The notes: generated by a model not told the origin, from the letters alone. Shown: positions 52,820 through 62,474, numbered from the stretch's first letter. The stretch is 64,000 nt of DNA from Shewanella sp. Isolate13 (GCF_022398325.1 NZ_JAKEVD010000017.1:25241-89240), one strand, 5' to 3'. A program made the numbers and translations.

Positions 52820-53416
52820 CTAAAGAGGGTGCTCGATGCCATTCATAAATGCCTTATCGGCTAAGGCGAGCATAGCGAGATCCTCTTTGGTATCGCCGTA
52901 GGCGTAGATCTGGCTATAGCGGCTTAAATCAAATTCCTGCGACACCTTATAAGCCTTAGCCTCACAGCTACAATCTCCGCCGCTGTAGTGACCATTATAG
53001 CGCCTGCCGTCAACAGCCATCTCGCTGCAGATGAGTGCTATGCCCATCGTCTTGCACCAAGGTTTAAGGTAAAGATCAAGTGAAGCAGAGACCAGCACGA
53101 CGGTCGCCCCATCGGCTTGATGCCGCCTTAAGGTTTGCAGCATGTCGGCCCTTAAGCTTGAGGGAATGACTCGATGAGCATAGGCCTCACCTATAGCGCT
53201 GACCTTATGTTCACTGCGCCCCGCAAAGGCAAAGAAGCTAACAAATGGTCTTAGTTTTCGCGCCGGGATCAGCCCCAGTTTATAGAGCAGGTACAGCGGC
53301 GACATAAATACTAGGCCAAGCAACAAGCGAGGCGGCGTTGCCGAATAGAGAATAAATTTGGTAAACATATCCTGATGGGTCAAGGTGCCATCAAAATCGA
53401 ACAAGACTAGCTTCAA
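52820..53416 (-). CDS. HAD-IB phosphatase (YfhB/PgpC-like)
   Basis: 198 residues with the HAD motifs DFDGTLTHQD (catalytic Asp), VLVSASLDLYLKPW (Ser/Thr of motif II) and YAYGDTKEDLAML (motif III). A hydrophobic stretch near residues 28-50 (RLLLGLVFMSPLYLLYKLGL) suggests membrane association as in E. coli PgpC, a phosphatidylglycerophosphate phosphatase. A phosphoserine-type activity cannot be excluded. It starts 48 bp after the upstream GlnD-like gene on the same strand and may be cotranscribed. Confidence 0.8.
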   Translation of the reverse strand: MKLVLFDFDGTLTHQDMFTKFILYSATPPRLLLGLVFMSPLYLLYKLGLIPARKLRPFVSFFAFAGRSEHKVSAIGEAYAHRVIPSSLRADMLQTLRRHQADGATVVLVSASLDLYLKPWCKTMGIALICSEMAVDGRRYNGHYSGGDCSCEAKAYKVSQEFDLSRYSQIYAYGDTKEDLAMLALADKAFMNGIEHPL

Positions 53417-53464
53417 GCCGCTCTCCTAAGCTGTCGATACAATAGCGAACCATTCTACCAGCTT

Positions 53465-56038
53465 TTAGGCAATCTCCTCTTCGATAATATCCACCAGCTT
53501 GAGTTGCTCGTCATGACCAAAGGCGGTTTTCTCTGCGTTAGAGACCATAAACACATTCTCGGTACACTCACCTAGGGTACTTATCTTGGCAGAGTGAATA
53601 ATCAGATTGCGCTCAGACAATAAGTTACAGATCTGCTCTAGATAGATGGGATCATCTAGACTGTTAACCTTGAGTAAGGCGCGATTCTTCTTGGTCGTAT
53701 GCAGCACGGTGACCACAGGAGGGCTATCGAAATTCTTTAACGCTCTTGGCGTCATCAACTTTCTCGGTCTTTCTCGCCGCTCAATTGCACGGAAAATGCG
53801 TTTGATGATCTGCTCGATTCGCGGCTCATCATCAATGGGTTCATCCCTATGATCCAGCACCTTAATGATCTCTAGTACACGGCCATCTTTAGTCTGCATC
53901 ATCTGCGCATCTTTCACCTTAAGCTTTGAACTGGCTAAGGTCTTAAACAGATCCACAAACAACTTGGCTCTATCTTGGGTATAGACAAAGAGACTGGTAA
54001 AGCCATGATCACTGTTCTGGCCGGCAAACACTCGGGTCGTCCCCGGCTCGGTGGTGAGAATATGCTGGGTGATCTCAACGATATCGGCCACCGAATTACT
54101 ACTAAAGAAGTTGTTCGGTAAGGTATGCCAAAAGGCGGCTAGGCGCGCTTCATCTATCCCTTGTTGAATCAATATAGGCTTGGCATCGGCCTGATTCTCA
54201 CGGATAACGGTACGCACCTCAAAAATATTTTCAATCCCCTGCTTTAACGCATCTCGAATCGCCATATACAAGAGCGTCAATTGGCTCTCCTGCCAATCGT
54301 TCCAGTAGCTCTCGTTAGTTGCCATCATATCGGCGATGGTAAATAGAAACAGTGCATTGAGCTTGTCTTGTGAGCCTACGCTTTTAGCAAGATGTTTAAT
54401 CACATCCGGCTCACTGATATCTTGGGTCTGAATCGCACTGATCAGCAGGTTCTGGTTGGCGACTAACCAGTAGATAAGCGAAGTAGTTGAGCCTTTCAGC
54501 AAATGCTCTTCCGCTAACTCTTTTGCCTGAATGGCGCTCAATTCACTGTTTTCTATGGTCTGTTTACCTGACAAATGATGACACAGGGTTGCAAACACGA
54601 GCGCAAAACGGTTACTGATATTTTGGTAAAGCGTATAGGTAAGACTGTTCTTCTTGTTAAGGGCAAAACTATCAATATATTGAATCGCCTTAAAGGTATG
54701 CTCATCCACAGTAAAGGCGTTATGCATATCAAACTGCATCTGCCCCTCGATGGCTCGCCACTGGGAGCAGTAGGCCGCTAACACGCCGTATCTATGCATC
54801 AAGCCCAAACACTTTCGCAAACCTTTTGGGTGGGACAAGATAGCTAAAAACTCTTCTCTGCAGCCCTGATAATCTTGAAGTTCGCCGAGTAAACCGCGCC
54901 GAGTCTGCCTAAGCAGTCGCAATGTTTGTGGCGCAATGCCTTCGATATTGTCATTCTCGGCCAGTAACTTAAACATCCGCATAACCTGACGCTTATCGAT
55001 AAAGGCTTGGGTAAACTTCACCTCAATGAGCCCATTACAAACACTGAAGTATTTATCGATAGCATCGAGATTGCTGCGCTCGGTGTCATTTAGGGTATCG
55101 AGCTTAAAGGAGTCACAGATGATCTGATTTAACTCACGCACTCGGGTCATCGCCCTAAATAATTGGCGCATCATACGCTCGATGGCGAGCTGGCTATTAT
55201 CGCCTTGACCAAAATGCATAAATTCGGCGACTGCCGCCTGATGCTCAAACAGCAGCACATCTTGGGCTGACTGAGTCACGCAGTGCAGCGCCCATCTCAC
55301 CCGACAGATAAAATCATAGGCTTCTAGCAGTTCATAGACTTCGTCCTGCTGTAGAAAGCCAATGGTCTTTAAGGCATTGGCATTGGCTAATGAAAAGTGC
55401 TTCTGTGCAATCCACATGATGGTGTGTACATCACGCAGACCACCGGGGTTGTTCTTCAAATTAGGCTCTAAATACAGCGCGGTATTCTGCGCTTTATTAT
55501 GTCGTTGCAACTGCTCATCCATTTTTGCATCGTAGAAGGACAAGCTGGTCCACAACTCATCTTGGTATAGCTGTTCTTTAATGGATTGTGCGTGTTTCTT
55601 AGGGCCCACTAAACAGCGAATATCCAGCAGGTTTGTTGCTATGGTGATATCTGACTTTGCAGACTCTATCGATTCAGAAAGTGTTCTAACGGTTTGACCT
55701 ATGTCTAAACCAAAATCCCAGAGGCGGGTGAGGAAGAGGGATAATTGTTCTTGCTGCTGCGGGGTTAACTCTTGTTCGATGATAATGGCTAAATCGATAT
55801 CCGACCTAGGGTGCAGCGCCCTTCGACCATATCCTCCCACCGCATTGAGCGACATAGATGTATTATGCAGATGGTACATCTTCCATAGCGATACCAACAT
55901 CTCGTCTATATGTTTCGCCCGCCTTTTCAGCAAAGACTGTACCGGCAGGGTTAAAAACTGCTCGTTAAGCCTTTCATCGAAGGTTTTTATATGGAGCTTT
56001 AACTCCGCAATGGAGTTCAGTTCCAATACATTAGACAT
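53465..56038 (-). CDS. GlnD-family uridylyltransferase homolog with degenerate HD domain
   Basis: 857 residues, near GlnD length. The N-terminal nucleotidyltransferase motif is intact: VGGYGRRALHPRSDIDL (G68-G69, D80, D82). The middle follows GlnD order, with NPGGLRDVHTIMWIAQ and the FTVDEHTFKAI stretch. In GlnD the HD doublet reads FHDIAKGRGGDHS; here the aligned segment (residues 486-498) is CHHLSGKQTIENS, so the Asp is His488 and the later Asp/His are Glu/Asn. Two ACT-type regions finish the protein. GlnD uridylylates PII and removes UMP; here removal looks lost. Whether this is a second GlnD is unknown. Confidence 0.8.
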   Translation of the reverse strand: MSNVLELNSIAELKLHIKTFDERLNEQFLTLPVQSLLKRRAKHIDEMLVSLWKMYHLHNTSMSLNAVGGYGRRALHPRSDIDLAIIIEQELTPQQQEQLSLFLTRLWDFGLDIGQTVRTLSESIESAKSDITIATNLLDIRCLVGPKKHAQSIKEQLYQDELWTSLSFYDAKMDEQLQRHNKAQNTALYLEPNLKNNPGGLRDVHTIMWIAQKHFSLANANALKTIGFLQQDEVYELLEAYDFICRVRWALHCVTQSAQDVLLFEHQAAVAEFMHFGQGDNSQLAIERMMRQLFRAMTRVRELNQIICDSFKLDTLNDTERSNLDAIDKYFSVCNGLIEVKFTQAFIDKRQVMRMFKLLAENDNIEGIAPQTLRLLRQTRRGLLGELQDYQGCREEFLAILSHPKGLRKCLGLMHRYGVLAAYCSQWRAIEGQMQFDMHNAFTVDEHTFKAIQYIDSFALNKKNSLTYTLYQNISNRFALVFATLCHHLSGKQTIENSELSAIQAKELAEEHLLKGSTTSLIYWLVANQNLLISAIQTQDISEPDVIKHLAKSVGSQDKLNALFLFTIADMMATNESYWNDWQESQLTLLYMAIRDALKQGIENIFEVRTVIRENQADAKPILIQQGIDEARLAAFWHTLPNNFFSSNSVADIVEITQHILTTEPGTTRVFAGQNSDHGFTSLFVYTQDRAKLFVDLFKTLASSKLKVKDAQMMQTKDGRVLEIIKVLDHRDEPIDDEPRIEQIIKRIFRAIERRERPRKLMTPRALKNFDSPPVVTVLHTTKKNRALLKVNSLDDPIYLEQICNLLSERNLIIHSAKISTLGECTENVFMVSNAEKTAFGHDEQLKLVDIIEEEIA

Positions 56039-56413
56039 AATAAGGGCTTTTCCTAATCGCTAAACAACAGGTTTATACTAGCTGACGACTCACTCATATT
56101 TAATGACTGCTGGGTAAACTTAGCCATCTAAAAGGTGACTCGAACTGGAGCAACAACTGCAAAACAATAACAATTACAAGACTTTTTTTCAACAAACCAC
56201 AAGGCAAACCCTGAGTTTAGCTCCCAAACATAGGTTAGTTTCCAGCCAACTCCAGCCCTTGTGGAGCACAAAAAACACACAACTTAGCTAGCAAAAGCCA
56301 TTGAATAAGCACTAATTAACAACGTTTACCCTTAGGTGGTAATAGAGTACTCTCTGGTGTCATGTACACCTATATACTGTAAATAGATTAGCGATAAGCT
56401 AAAGGTCGCCTCA
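56039..56413. other. Gene-free stretch
   Basis: Divergent promoters for the GlnD-like and 56414 genes are expected. A/T-rich, with no recognised hairpin, operator or coding frame. Confidence 0.35.
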
Positions 56414-56824
56414 ATGAAACAAAAAATTGTGTTGGTTAAGAGTTATTTTGCCAAGATTGAAACCGATAAGCGCGAAGAGATGTGGGCCGCGAAACCAAAG
56501 ACATCAGACTTTGAATACTCCACCTGCAAGGTTGATAGCGACAGACTCAACGCTGACCTGCAACTGGCGATTGAAAAGTTAAACCTCGATGGCTATCGGG
56601 TGGTGCAGATAACACCTGTTACCTCTGGGGACTTTGCCTTTAAAGATCACTTCAGCGATCCGCATTTACTCGGTAACGGTGTCACTACCGAAGGTGGCTA
56701 TGGCTATGGTTTTTCCTATACCGATAGCTTGATTATTCTAGCTGAACTTGTTGCCGTACCAGCACAACAGGACCTTGATGAAGCGGATCCTGACGTTAGC
56801 ATTATGTCCTTTGAGCCTAATTAA
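56414..56824 (+). CDS. Hypothetical protein
   Basis: 136 residues, acidic, no signal peptide or transmembrane segment. The middle has ADLQLAIEKLNLDGYRVVQITPVTSGDFAFKDHF and then a Gly/Tyr-rich loop (TTEGGYGYGFSYTDSLIILAE), a pattern seen in small DUF4177-like proteins where a hydrophobic strand follows LNxxGYRV. I am not certain of the family. No conserved neighbours suggest a role. Confidence 0.6.
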   Translation: MKQKIVLVKSYFAKIETDKREEMWAAKPKTSDFEYSTCKVDSDRLNADLQLAIEKLNLDGYRVVQITPVTSGDFAFKDHFSDPHLLGNGVTTEGGYGYGFSYTDSLIILAELVAVPAQQDLDEADPDVSIMSFEPN

Positions 56825-56850
56825 GTAACAAATAGGAAAAGCAGAGGCTG

Positions 56851-57945
56851 TTAGACATTTTGAAATAGTAACTCAATGGTAAAGGTCAGGATGATCTGAT
56901 TAATCCGCATCGAAAATTCATCCTCCTTACTCCAATTGTATTCGGGCGTGATCGCGAAGAATAACCAATCCCTAGCAAAGTTCTGTCGGTAGGTAAAACT
57001 AACGCTAGCATTCTTAACGTAATGATAAGGCTCATCGACGCCATAAATACTCGCCTGATAGCTCAGCGCCTGCTTGTTATTGATGTATTGATAGACTTTA
57101 AGGCTAGAGCCAAACTCCCAACCATTATCACGATTCTCATATTGCGCCACCGAGCTCCATCGACCCACAAATGTCTCATTAAAGGCATGCTCAATATCAA
57201 ACTCGGTCGACTCCCCTGTCACCTTCTTCTCTTGATAGAGCTTTTGAGTGAGTCGCGTCACTGTACTCTCAGAGAGAGGATAGGTATAACGCCACCTCGC
57301 TTCGATCTTAGGTTTGAAATTCGCCTTAATATTAAAACTGACGCGATCTTTAGCGTACCAATCATATCTCAGGCCGATATCCCGCTCATTATTATCATCT
57401 GGTGATTTGATAAAGCCGAACGGATCATCCTCACCTGTCGAGTCTAAAATGATCTTTAAGCGTTTAGTCACACCAGGTAGATTTAGTCTGGCGTTGAGGT
57501 TGGCTCGATATTTAAAACCCTCTTTCTCGTAATAAGCAAAGTCGTTATACCAACGCACAATCGTGCCGGCCCTAGCATCCTCTTCTACTCTCTCGTCCAC
57601 AAAAAAACTATCAAACCAGATTGCGGGTTGGCAGAACTTAGTGTTGATGTAGTCGAAGGCTTTATCTATCGCCCCTTCCATCTGTGACTGGCTGTAACAA
57701 GGATCGTCTTCAGGGGGCGGGTTAACTTCTGCAGCCTTAGCCTCTGTTGAATTAGCTTCTACTGCCTTGGCTTCTAAAACCTTAGTTTCTGTAGAGCGAA
57801 CATCAGCACCTGAATATACTTCTGGCTCAGCTTCTGCCAGCCTCACTTCTTTAAGGACGCGCACTGAAGCTTGCCCCCCATATGCAGGGGCAAGGTTTAA
57901 AGCTAAAACTGTAAATAACAACCACTTAGACGACAAGCAATCCAC
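56851..57945 (-). CDS. Predicted outer-membrane beta-barrel protein, function unknown
   Basis: 364 residues with a signal peptide (hydrophobic LLFTVLALNLAPAYG). After it lies a low-complexity segment of about 40 residues rich in Glu/Ala/Thr/Val (ETKVLEAKAVEANSTEAKAA), then alternating amphipathic strands with aromatic ends, ending FTIELLFQNV. This fits a monomeric barrel of 10-14 strands. The two cysteines (DDPCYSQSQ, TKFCQPA) near the start may form a disulfide. It follows the MBL-fold gene by 64 bp in the same direction, suggesting an operon. No homolog with known function comes to mind. Confidence 0.65.
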   Translation of the reverse strand: MDCLSSKWLLFTVLALNLAPAYGGQASVRVLKEVRLAEAEPEVYSGADVRSTETKVLEAKAVEANSTEAKAAEVNPPPEDDPCYSQSQMEGAIDKAFDYINTKFCQPAIWFDSFFVDERVEEDARAGTIVRWYNDFAYYEKEGFKYRANLNARLNLPGVTKRLKIILDSTGEDDPFGFIKSPDDNNERDIGLRYDWYAKDRVSFNIKANFKPKIEARWRYTYPLSESTVTRLTQKLYQEKKVTGESTEFDIEHAFNETFVGRWSSVAQYENRDNGWEFGSSLKVYQYINNKQALSYQASIYGVDEPYHYVKNASVSFTYRQNFARDWLFFAITPEYNWSKEDEFSMRINQIILTFTIELLFQNV

Positions 57946-58009
57946 TCAGAATATGACATTAATGTATCGAGATAGTATCACCCATTACATCGACTTTACA
58001 TCTCAAGCG

Positions 58010-59479
58010 TCATTCATCTTGTGGCTCATTAGCAGTAGACTTAGATAACCAGACAAGCTTAGGTAGTTGGGTCAGATCTAAGCAGTCTCCTAACTCGGCT
58101 ATCGCACTGTGACTCGGCGCTAAGTTAGGATCTGCAGAAAGCTGTGCTAGCAATGCTTTCTGCGCCTCAACCTCTCCATGCACTAATACTACCGGAGGAG
58201 AGTCGCTAAAGTGTCGATACCAATGCAATAACTCAGCTTGATCCGCATGGGCCGACAAGCCACCCACAGTGTGCAACTTAGCTGCGACATTAACGCTTTG
58301 ACCACTAATGGTTAAACTTTTAGCGCCATCGACTAACAGTCGTCCGGGCGTGCCCTGTGCCTGATAGCCACAAATAATCACATCCGATAACGGGTTTGCT
58401 AAATTGTGCTCGAGATGACAGCGAATTCGGCCCCCGTTACACATACCGCTACCCGCTATAACGATCAAGCCTTGGTGAATATGATTCAACTCCATCGACT
58501 CCTCAGTGGTATCGATAAAGTCGACATTCGACAACAGTGGATGCTTACCCGGTGACATACGGGTAAAACGCTTAAAATCCTCATCCATTAGGCTGTAGTT
58601 TTTTACATAGATCTGTGTCGCCCTAATCGCCATCGGGCTATCGAGGCAAATCCTCCAGCGAGAAAGATCCCAATCTTTGGCGTGAAGGTGAAACAGATAC
58701 AGCAACTCCTGTGCGCGGCCAACCGAAAAGGCGGGCAACAAAATGTTGCCTCGACTCTGCTCTATGGTACGGGCAAATATCGACTTTAGCTCCTCTAAGG
58801 TATCATCCCAGCCACGGTGTCGTCTGTCGCCATAGGTACTTTCCATCAGCACCAGATCGGCCTTATCGATGAGTGTCGGATCATCCAGAATCGGCATGCC
58901 CTCTCGACCAAGATCGCCGCTAAAAACCAGCTTTTTACTCTCATCCCCTTGGCCAAACCACAGCTCAACCACTGCCGAGCCTAGAATATGCCCCGCATCG
59001 GATAAACAGACTTTAAGCTGAGGGGTCACTTGCGCCTTCTCGCCATAATCGAGCGCCACAAATTGCTGCATCACCCGATCGACATCGGCTTCATCAAAGA
59101 GCGGTTCCAGCAAAGGTAAGTCATTCTTTTCCCGCTTCTTGTTAAGTCTTTCCGTATCCCGAGCCTGCAACATAGCCGCATCTCTAAGCATCACATCACA
59201 AAGCTCCACCGTGGCCTTTTGGCTATAGATGGGCCCCGTAAACCCTGATTTCACCAATAAAGGTAGCCGACCTGAATGGTCAATATGGGCATGGCTTAAT
59301 ACCACGGCATGGATCTGCGATGGCATAAAAGCGAAGGGCTCATGGTTGCGTAACACATCGGCCTTACTCCCCTGGATCAGGCCGCAATCGAGCAGTACTT
59401 GATCCCCTTCTATATTGAGTAGATGACAAGAGCCTGTCACCTCTTGAGCTGCACCGAGAAAAGAGAGAGTCATCTGCAT
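58010..59479 (-). CDS. MBL-fold RNA-metabolising metallohydrolase (CPSF/Ysh1-like)
   Basis: 489 residues from ATG 59479, which has AGGAAG seven bases upstream; a longer frame to 59542 lacks this. Typical features are FLGAAQEVTGSCHLL at the start, SHAHIDHSG (HxHxDH motif), and a beta-CASP domain with LVLMESTYGDRRHRG, LLPAFSVGRAQELLYL and AGSGMCNGGRI. The RNA-specificity C-terminal motif HxxGGLSAHADQ is present. Bacterial members of this group may act as RNases, though the target is unproven. The gene is upstream of the beta-barrel gene. Confidence 0.88.
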   Translation of the reverse strand: MQMTLSFLGAAQEVTGSCHLLNIEGDQVLLDCGLIQGSKADVLRNHEPFAFMPSQIHAVVLSHAHIDHSGRLPLLVKSGFTGPIYSQKATVELCDVMLRDAAMLQARDTERLNKKREKNDLPLLEPLFDEADVDRVMQQFVALDYGEKAQVTPQLKVCLSDAGHILGSAVVELWFGQGDESKKLVFSGDLGREGMPILDDPTLIDKADLVLMESTYGDRRHRGWDDTLEELKSIFARTIEQSRGNILLPAFSVGRAQELLYLFHLHAKDWDLSRWRICLDSPMAIRATQIYVKNYSLMDEDFKRFTRMSPGKHPLLSNVDFIDTTEESMELNHIHQGLIVIAGSGMCNGGRIRCHLEHNLANPLSDVIICGYQAQGTPGRLLVDGAKSLTISGQSVNVAAKLHTVGGLSAHADQAELLHWYRHFSDSPPVVLVHGEVEAQKALLAQLSADPNLAPSHSAIAELGDCLDLTQLPKLVWLSKSTANEPQDE

Positions 59480-59640
59480 CGCTATCTTCCTTAAAAGGCA
59501 CCTTAATCCCCTTCTCCATAGCGTTAATAAAGGGTGAGTCATCTCTGGTGCTTATGTTTAAAAGATATACCCTTAACTCGATTCCGACTAGCAGAAGTGG
59601 TAAAAATATCTTGCTGTGATTAGATAATATGAAGACCATA

Positions 59641-59672
59641 AAAAAAGCAGGAATAACTTAATTATCCTGCTT
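59641..59672 (-). terminator. Terminator after the porin gene
   Basis: On the minus strand AGCAGGATAATTAAGTTATTCCTGCT, a stem with small internal loop, is followed by TTTTTT. It also isolates the MBL-fold gene. Confidence 0.85.
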
Positions 59673-59746
59673 ATAAAATGGGAGCTTAGAGGTGAGCCCA
59701 AGTGTGGGCTCAATACGACTCAGTCAGGCTTTACGCCTAATTTTAT

Positions 59747-60937
59747 TTAGTATTTGGCTTGCAGTGTTAGCCACAGCTTATCGGTATCGTTTGAAAAACC
59801 GTAGCCCGCATCAGCACCACTAAAGCTGGCATACTTAACACCTACGCTATAGTACTTAGCAAATGGGTAAGTTGCTGCAACTCCCCACTCTTTACCCATG
59901 TCGATATCGCCATAGTCAGAATCAAACTTATGGTATTTAGCCAAGAGTTTTAACCCAGCAAGCTTAGCTGTCACGACAAAATGAGTATCAACTAGACCGT
60001 TTTCCCAGTTACCTTTACCACCGAATAGGAACTTATCAGTCCAGCCGTTAAATGCGTGTAACGTTGCTAAGGGAGTAATGAAACCCGCTTTACCATCGTC
60101 CGAACCTAATACTTCGTAACCGACCTTAGCGCCGATGAAATCGAAGTTAACACCCGCTCCTAACTTGTAGTACGAAGCGCTATAACTCACAGGGTTATCA
60201 CTACCTTCAGACTGCTGTGCATATTCCGCTTCATAGCTTAGCTTTAGGGCATCGAGTTTAATGTCGCCAGTTGCACGGATACCGTAGGTATCGTTAGAGA
60301 AAGACGGAACATCGATGTTATCAATTAAATAAGCATAAGCTGAAATCTTAGCGAAATCTAACGCCTTGTAGTTGAGGTTTACTAGGTTAGTTTCATTTTC
60401 ATGCTCTTCTTTGCCTGAACCTTCAGGGAAAATACGGTTCACATTGGCCACATAAGCGTAGTAAGCCGTTAAGCCTTCAATCGCAGTATTCTTCACCGAC
60501 ACGGCATCATAAGTCTGCTCATTTTGACGGAAACCGACGCCACCAACAAAACGTTGGTTATCGAGTAAAATACGTTGGCGACCAAGCTTTGCTAACGTTT
60601 CTGCAGGGCCTTTATAACCGATGTAACCCTGGTTAATTTGGGTATACTTATAATCGCCAATCAAAGGCTCATTGTCTGTAGAGCGCACATCATCAACCTC
60701 AGCCACTGCAAACAGGTTATATAAGTCACCAGTTTGGTAGTTCAGACGAGTACGAAGCGTGGTTTGATTTTGCTGATCAACATTAGCCACATCCACATCT
60801 TCATAACGAAGACGGAACTGCACTTTTACTGCGGAATCATCAATAAAAGCTTTCTTAAGTGGGTCAACGGTTTCTGCAGTTACAGCAGTTGAAGCTAAGC
60901 TTGCAAGTACAGCTAGAGTAAGGGTATGGACTTTCAT
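59747..60937 (-). CDS. Outer-membrane porin (alginate-export/Opr-like)
   Basis: 396 residues with a signal peptide ending near TAVTA|ET. The mature protein shows many alternating strands with aromatic girdles and short acidic loops, for example KVQFRLRYEDVDV, GQRILLDNQRFVGGVGFR, and it ends LTLQAKY with a C-terminal Tyr. R-Q-R-I-x-x-D-N-x-R-F-V-G is typical of the alginate-export-like porin family. Substrate not predictable. A CRP-like site lies about 115 bp upstream. Confidence 0.82.
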   Translation of the reverse strand: MKVHTLTLAVLASLASTAVTAETVDPLKKAFIDDSAVKVQFRLRYEDVDVANVDQQNQTTLRTRLNYQTGDLYNLFAVAEVDDVRSTDNEPLIGDYKYTQINQGYIGYKGPAETLAKLGRQRILLDNQRFVGGVGFRQNEQTYDAVSVKNTAIEGLTAYYAYVANVNRIFPEGSGKEEHENETNLVNLNYKALDFAKISAYAYLIDNIDVPSFSNDTYGIRATGDIKLDALKLSYEAEYAQQSEGSDNPVSYSASYYKLGAGVNFDFIGAKVGYEVLGSDDGKAGFITPLATLHAFNGWTDKFLFGGKGNWENGLVDTHFVVTAKLAGLKLLAKYHKFDSDYGDIDMGKEWGVAATYPFAKYYSVGVKYASFSGADAGYGFSNDTDKLWLTLQAKY

Positions 60938-61050
60938 TTATTGTAATCCTTTTGTTTCATCATTCTCATGCGTAGTTATATTGATGAAACAAACCCAACT
61001 TTTTGATCTAAAACAATGTTACACAATGATTACAAACTGCTTACCAAATA

Positions 61051-61066
61051 TGTGATAAAGATCATC
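61051..61066 (-). promoter_or_regulatory. CRP-like site upstream of the porin gene
   Basis: TGTGATAAAGATCATC keeps the left TGTGA and part of the right half (TCACA) with the N6 spacing of CRP, about 115 bp before the porin start. Only the left half is exact. Confidence 0.35.
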
Positions 61067-61460
61067 AGCTTATACTAATTTAGTGGTACCCATAAATAGG
61101 TATTAACTCTGTTTGGCTAATTGTTAAGTTACTTAAGTAGTGCGCAACTGAAAGCTTTTCAGTGGACAATTCTAGAAGCTGTTTTTATACAAAGCTCTAC
61201 GTTAGTCCATTACGGGGTGACGAGGATTGTAAAAGGAGTGATAACACCACTTCTTTGACAAAGAATCGATTTCAATTAAGCTTTCACATCCTAAGCATGC
61301 TCAATACTTTAGGAATAGTTTATCAATAGATTTCCTCACCCAGTCGCTCTTTGTAGAAGCAAATAATATTGTCTTACCATTCCGACTTCAAAGTTACACT
61401 TAAATATACGCACCAATAATTGCTTATTCGACAAATCATAGCTAGCAACAATCATTAAAA
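61067..61460. other. Gene-free stretch between porin and MerR genes
   Basis: Mixed A/T-rich DNA without a coding frame or clear hairpin. It probably carries the porin promoter to the left. Confidence 0.35.
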
Positions 61461-61467
61461 ATACCTG

Positions 61468-61497
61468 TTGACCTGTCTACAGGTGTAGGCTTAATAC
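61468..61497 (+). promoter_or_regulatory. MerR-type promoter-operator
   Basis: TTGACC (61468) and TAATAC (61492) are 18 bp apart, and the dyad ACCTGTCTACAGGT (61471-61484) lies between them. MerR family regulators act on promoters with long spacers and a dyad in the spacer, so autoregulation is likely. Confidence 0.65.
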
Positions 61498-61527
61498 TCC
61501 ACGCTGTCGTCAAGGCTAGGATGAAAT

Positions 61528-62040
61528 ATGTATACCGTTACCCAACTTGCAAAACGCGCCAATATCTCTCGAACCACTTTGCTCTATTATGAGAAAGAAG
61601 GGCTGCTCACACCAGCATTACGAGCAGATAATGGCTATCGATATTATGGTGAGGCTGAAGATAAAAAGTTAGCCGCAATAGTGTCGTATCGTGCATATGG
61701 ATTATCGGTGGCCAACATTGCAACCTTACTTAACGAAGAAAACGCACTAGAGCAGCCTCAGCTGTTAAAGGATCACTTTAATCAGCTTGAACAGGAGGTT
61801 GCCAAACTTAGACAGCAACAGCGGGCCATTGTCATTTTATTGAAGGCCCCAGCTTTATTGGAGAACGAAATGGTAAACAAGCAACGTTGGGTCGAGATCA
61901 TGGTTGAAGCAGGTTTTGATGAGGATGCAATGGTACGCTGGCATCAAACCTTTGAGAAACTTGAACCGCAGGAACACCAAAAATTTCTCGAGTCATTAAG
62001 CATTGATGCCGAAGAGATAAAACGTATTCGCGCACTCTAA
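61528..62040 (+). CDS. MerR family transcriptional regulator
   Basis: 170 residues. The N-terminal winged HTH is clear: YTVTQLAKRANISRTTLLYYEKEGLLTP followed by ADNGYRYYGE. A coiled-coil dimer helix follows (QLEQEVAKLRQQQRAIVILL), and the C-terminal part is short and acidic (FEKLEPQEHQKFLESL), reminiscent of TipA-like domains. No effector gene is adjacent, so the regulon is unknown. The promoter upstream carries a dyad in the spacer. Confidence 0.9.
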   Translation: MYTVTQLAKRANISRTTLLYYEKEGLLTPALRADNGYRYYGEAEDKKLAAIVSYRAYGLSVANIATLLNEENALEQPQLLKDHFNQLEQEVAKLRQQQRAIVILLKAPALLENEMVNKQRWVEIMVEAGFDEDAMVRWHQTFEKLEPQEHQKFLESLSIDAEEIKRIRAL

Positions 62041-62052
62041 CCTTCCTAAGTT

Positions 62053-62080
62053 AAACGCCTGCAGCTACTGTGGGCGTTTT
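62053..62080 (+). terminator. Terminator after the MerR gene
   Basis: AAACGCC and GGCGTTT flank a 13-nt loop, followed by TTTCATTT. Modest strength. Confidence 0.55.
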
Positions 62081-62231
62081 CATTTGCGCGCGTTTAAATA
62101 AAGAGACCATCTAGCACAGTAAGAATGATTAAAGGAAATGCTAAACCTTGACCAACTAGCTTGTAATTCCTCATGTAATTAGCTTTACTTATCTAGCAAC
62201 AATACTGTTAATTAACTATTTAGGGGTTGAT

Positions 62232-62474
62232 ATGTTAGGTGAAAACCACTCAATTATGCATGAGTTTCCTGAGTACCAAGATATTATTGTTAAGCTATGC
62301 CAAAGTGATGACGCTTTTGCACAAGACACCAAACGCTACAATGCACTGGATAAAGAGATCCGCGAACTTGAATTAAAGGGCGCGCCAATTGATGACAACG
62401 CAATGCATCAATTAAAACACGATCGAGCCGAACTAAAAGACTCGCTGTTTCATCGTCTTAATACAGATGCCTAA
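62232..62474 (+). CDS. YdcH family (DUF465) protein
   Basis: 80 residues, coiled-coil type. Start has MLGENHSIMHEFPEYQDIIVKL and the body KRYNALDKEIRELELKG, as in E. coli YdcH. Function unknown. It is preceded by a GGGGTTGAT ribosome-binding region and followed by a terminator. Confidence 0.88.
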   Translation: MLGENHSIMHEFPEYQDIIVKLCQSDDAFAQDTKRYNALDKEIRELELKGAPIDDNAMHQLKHDRAELKDSLFHRLNTDA

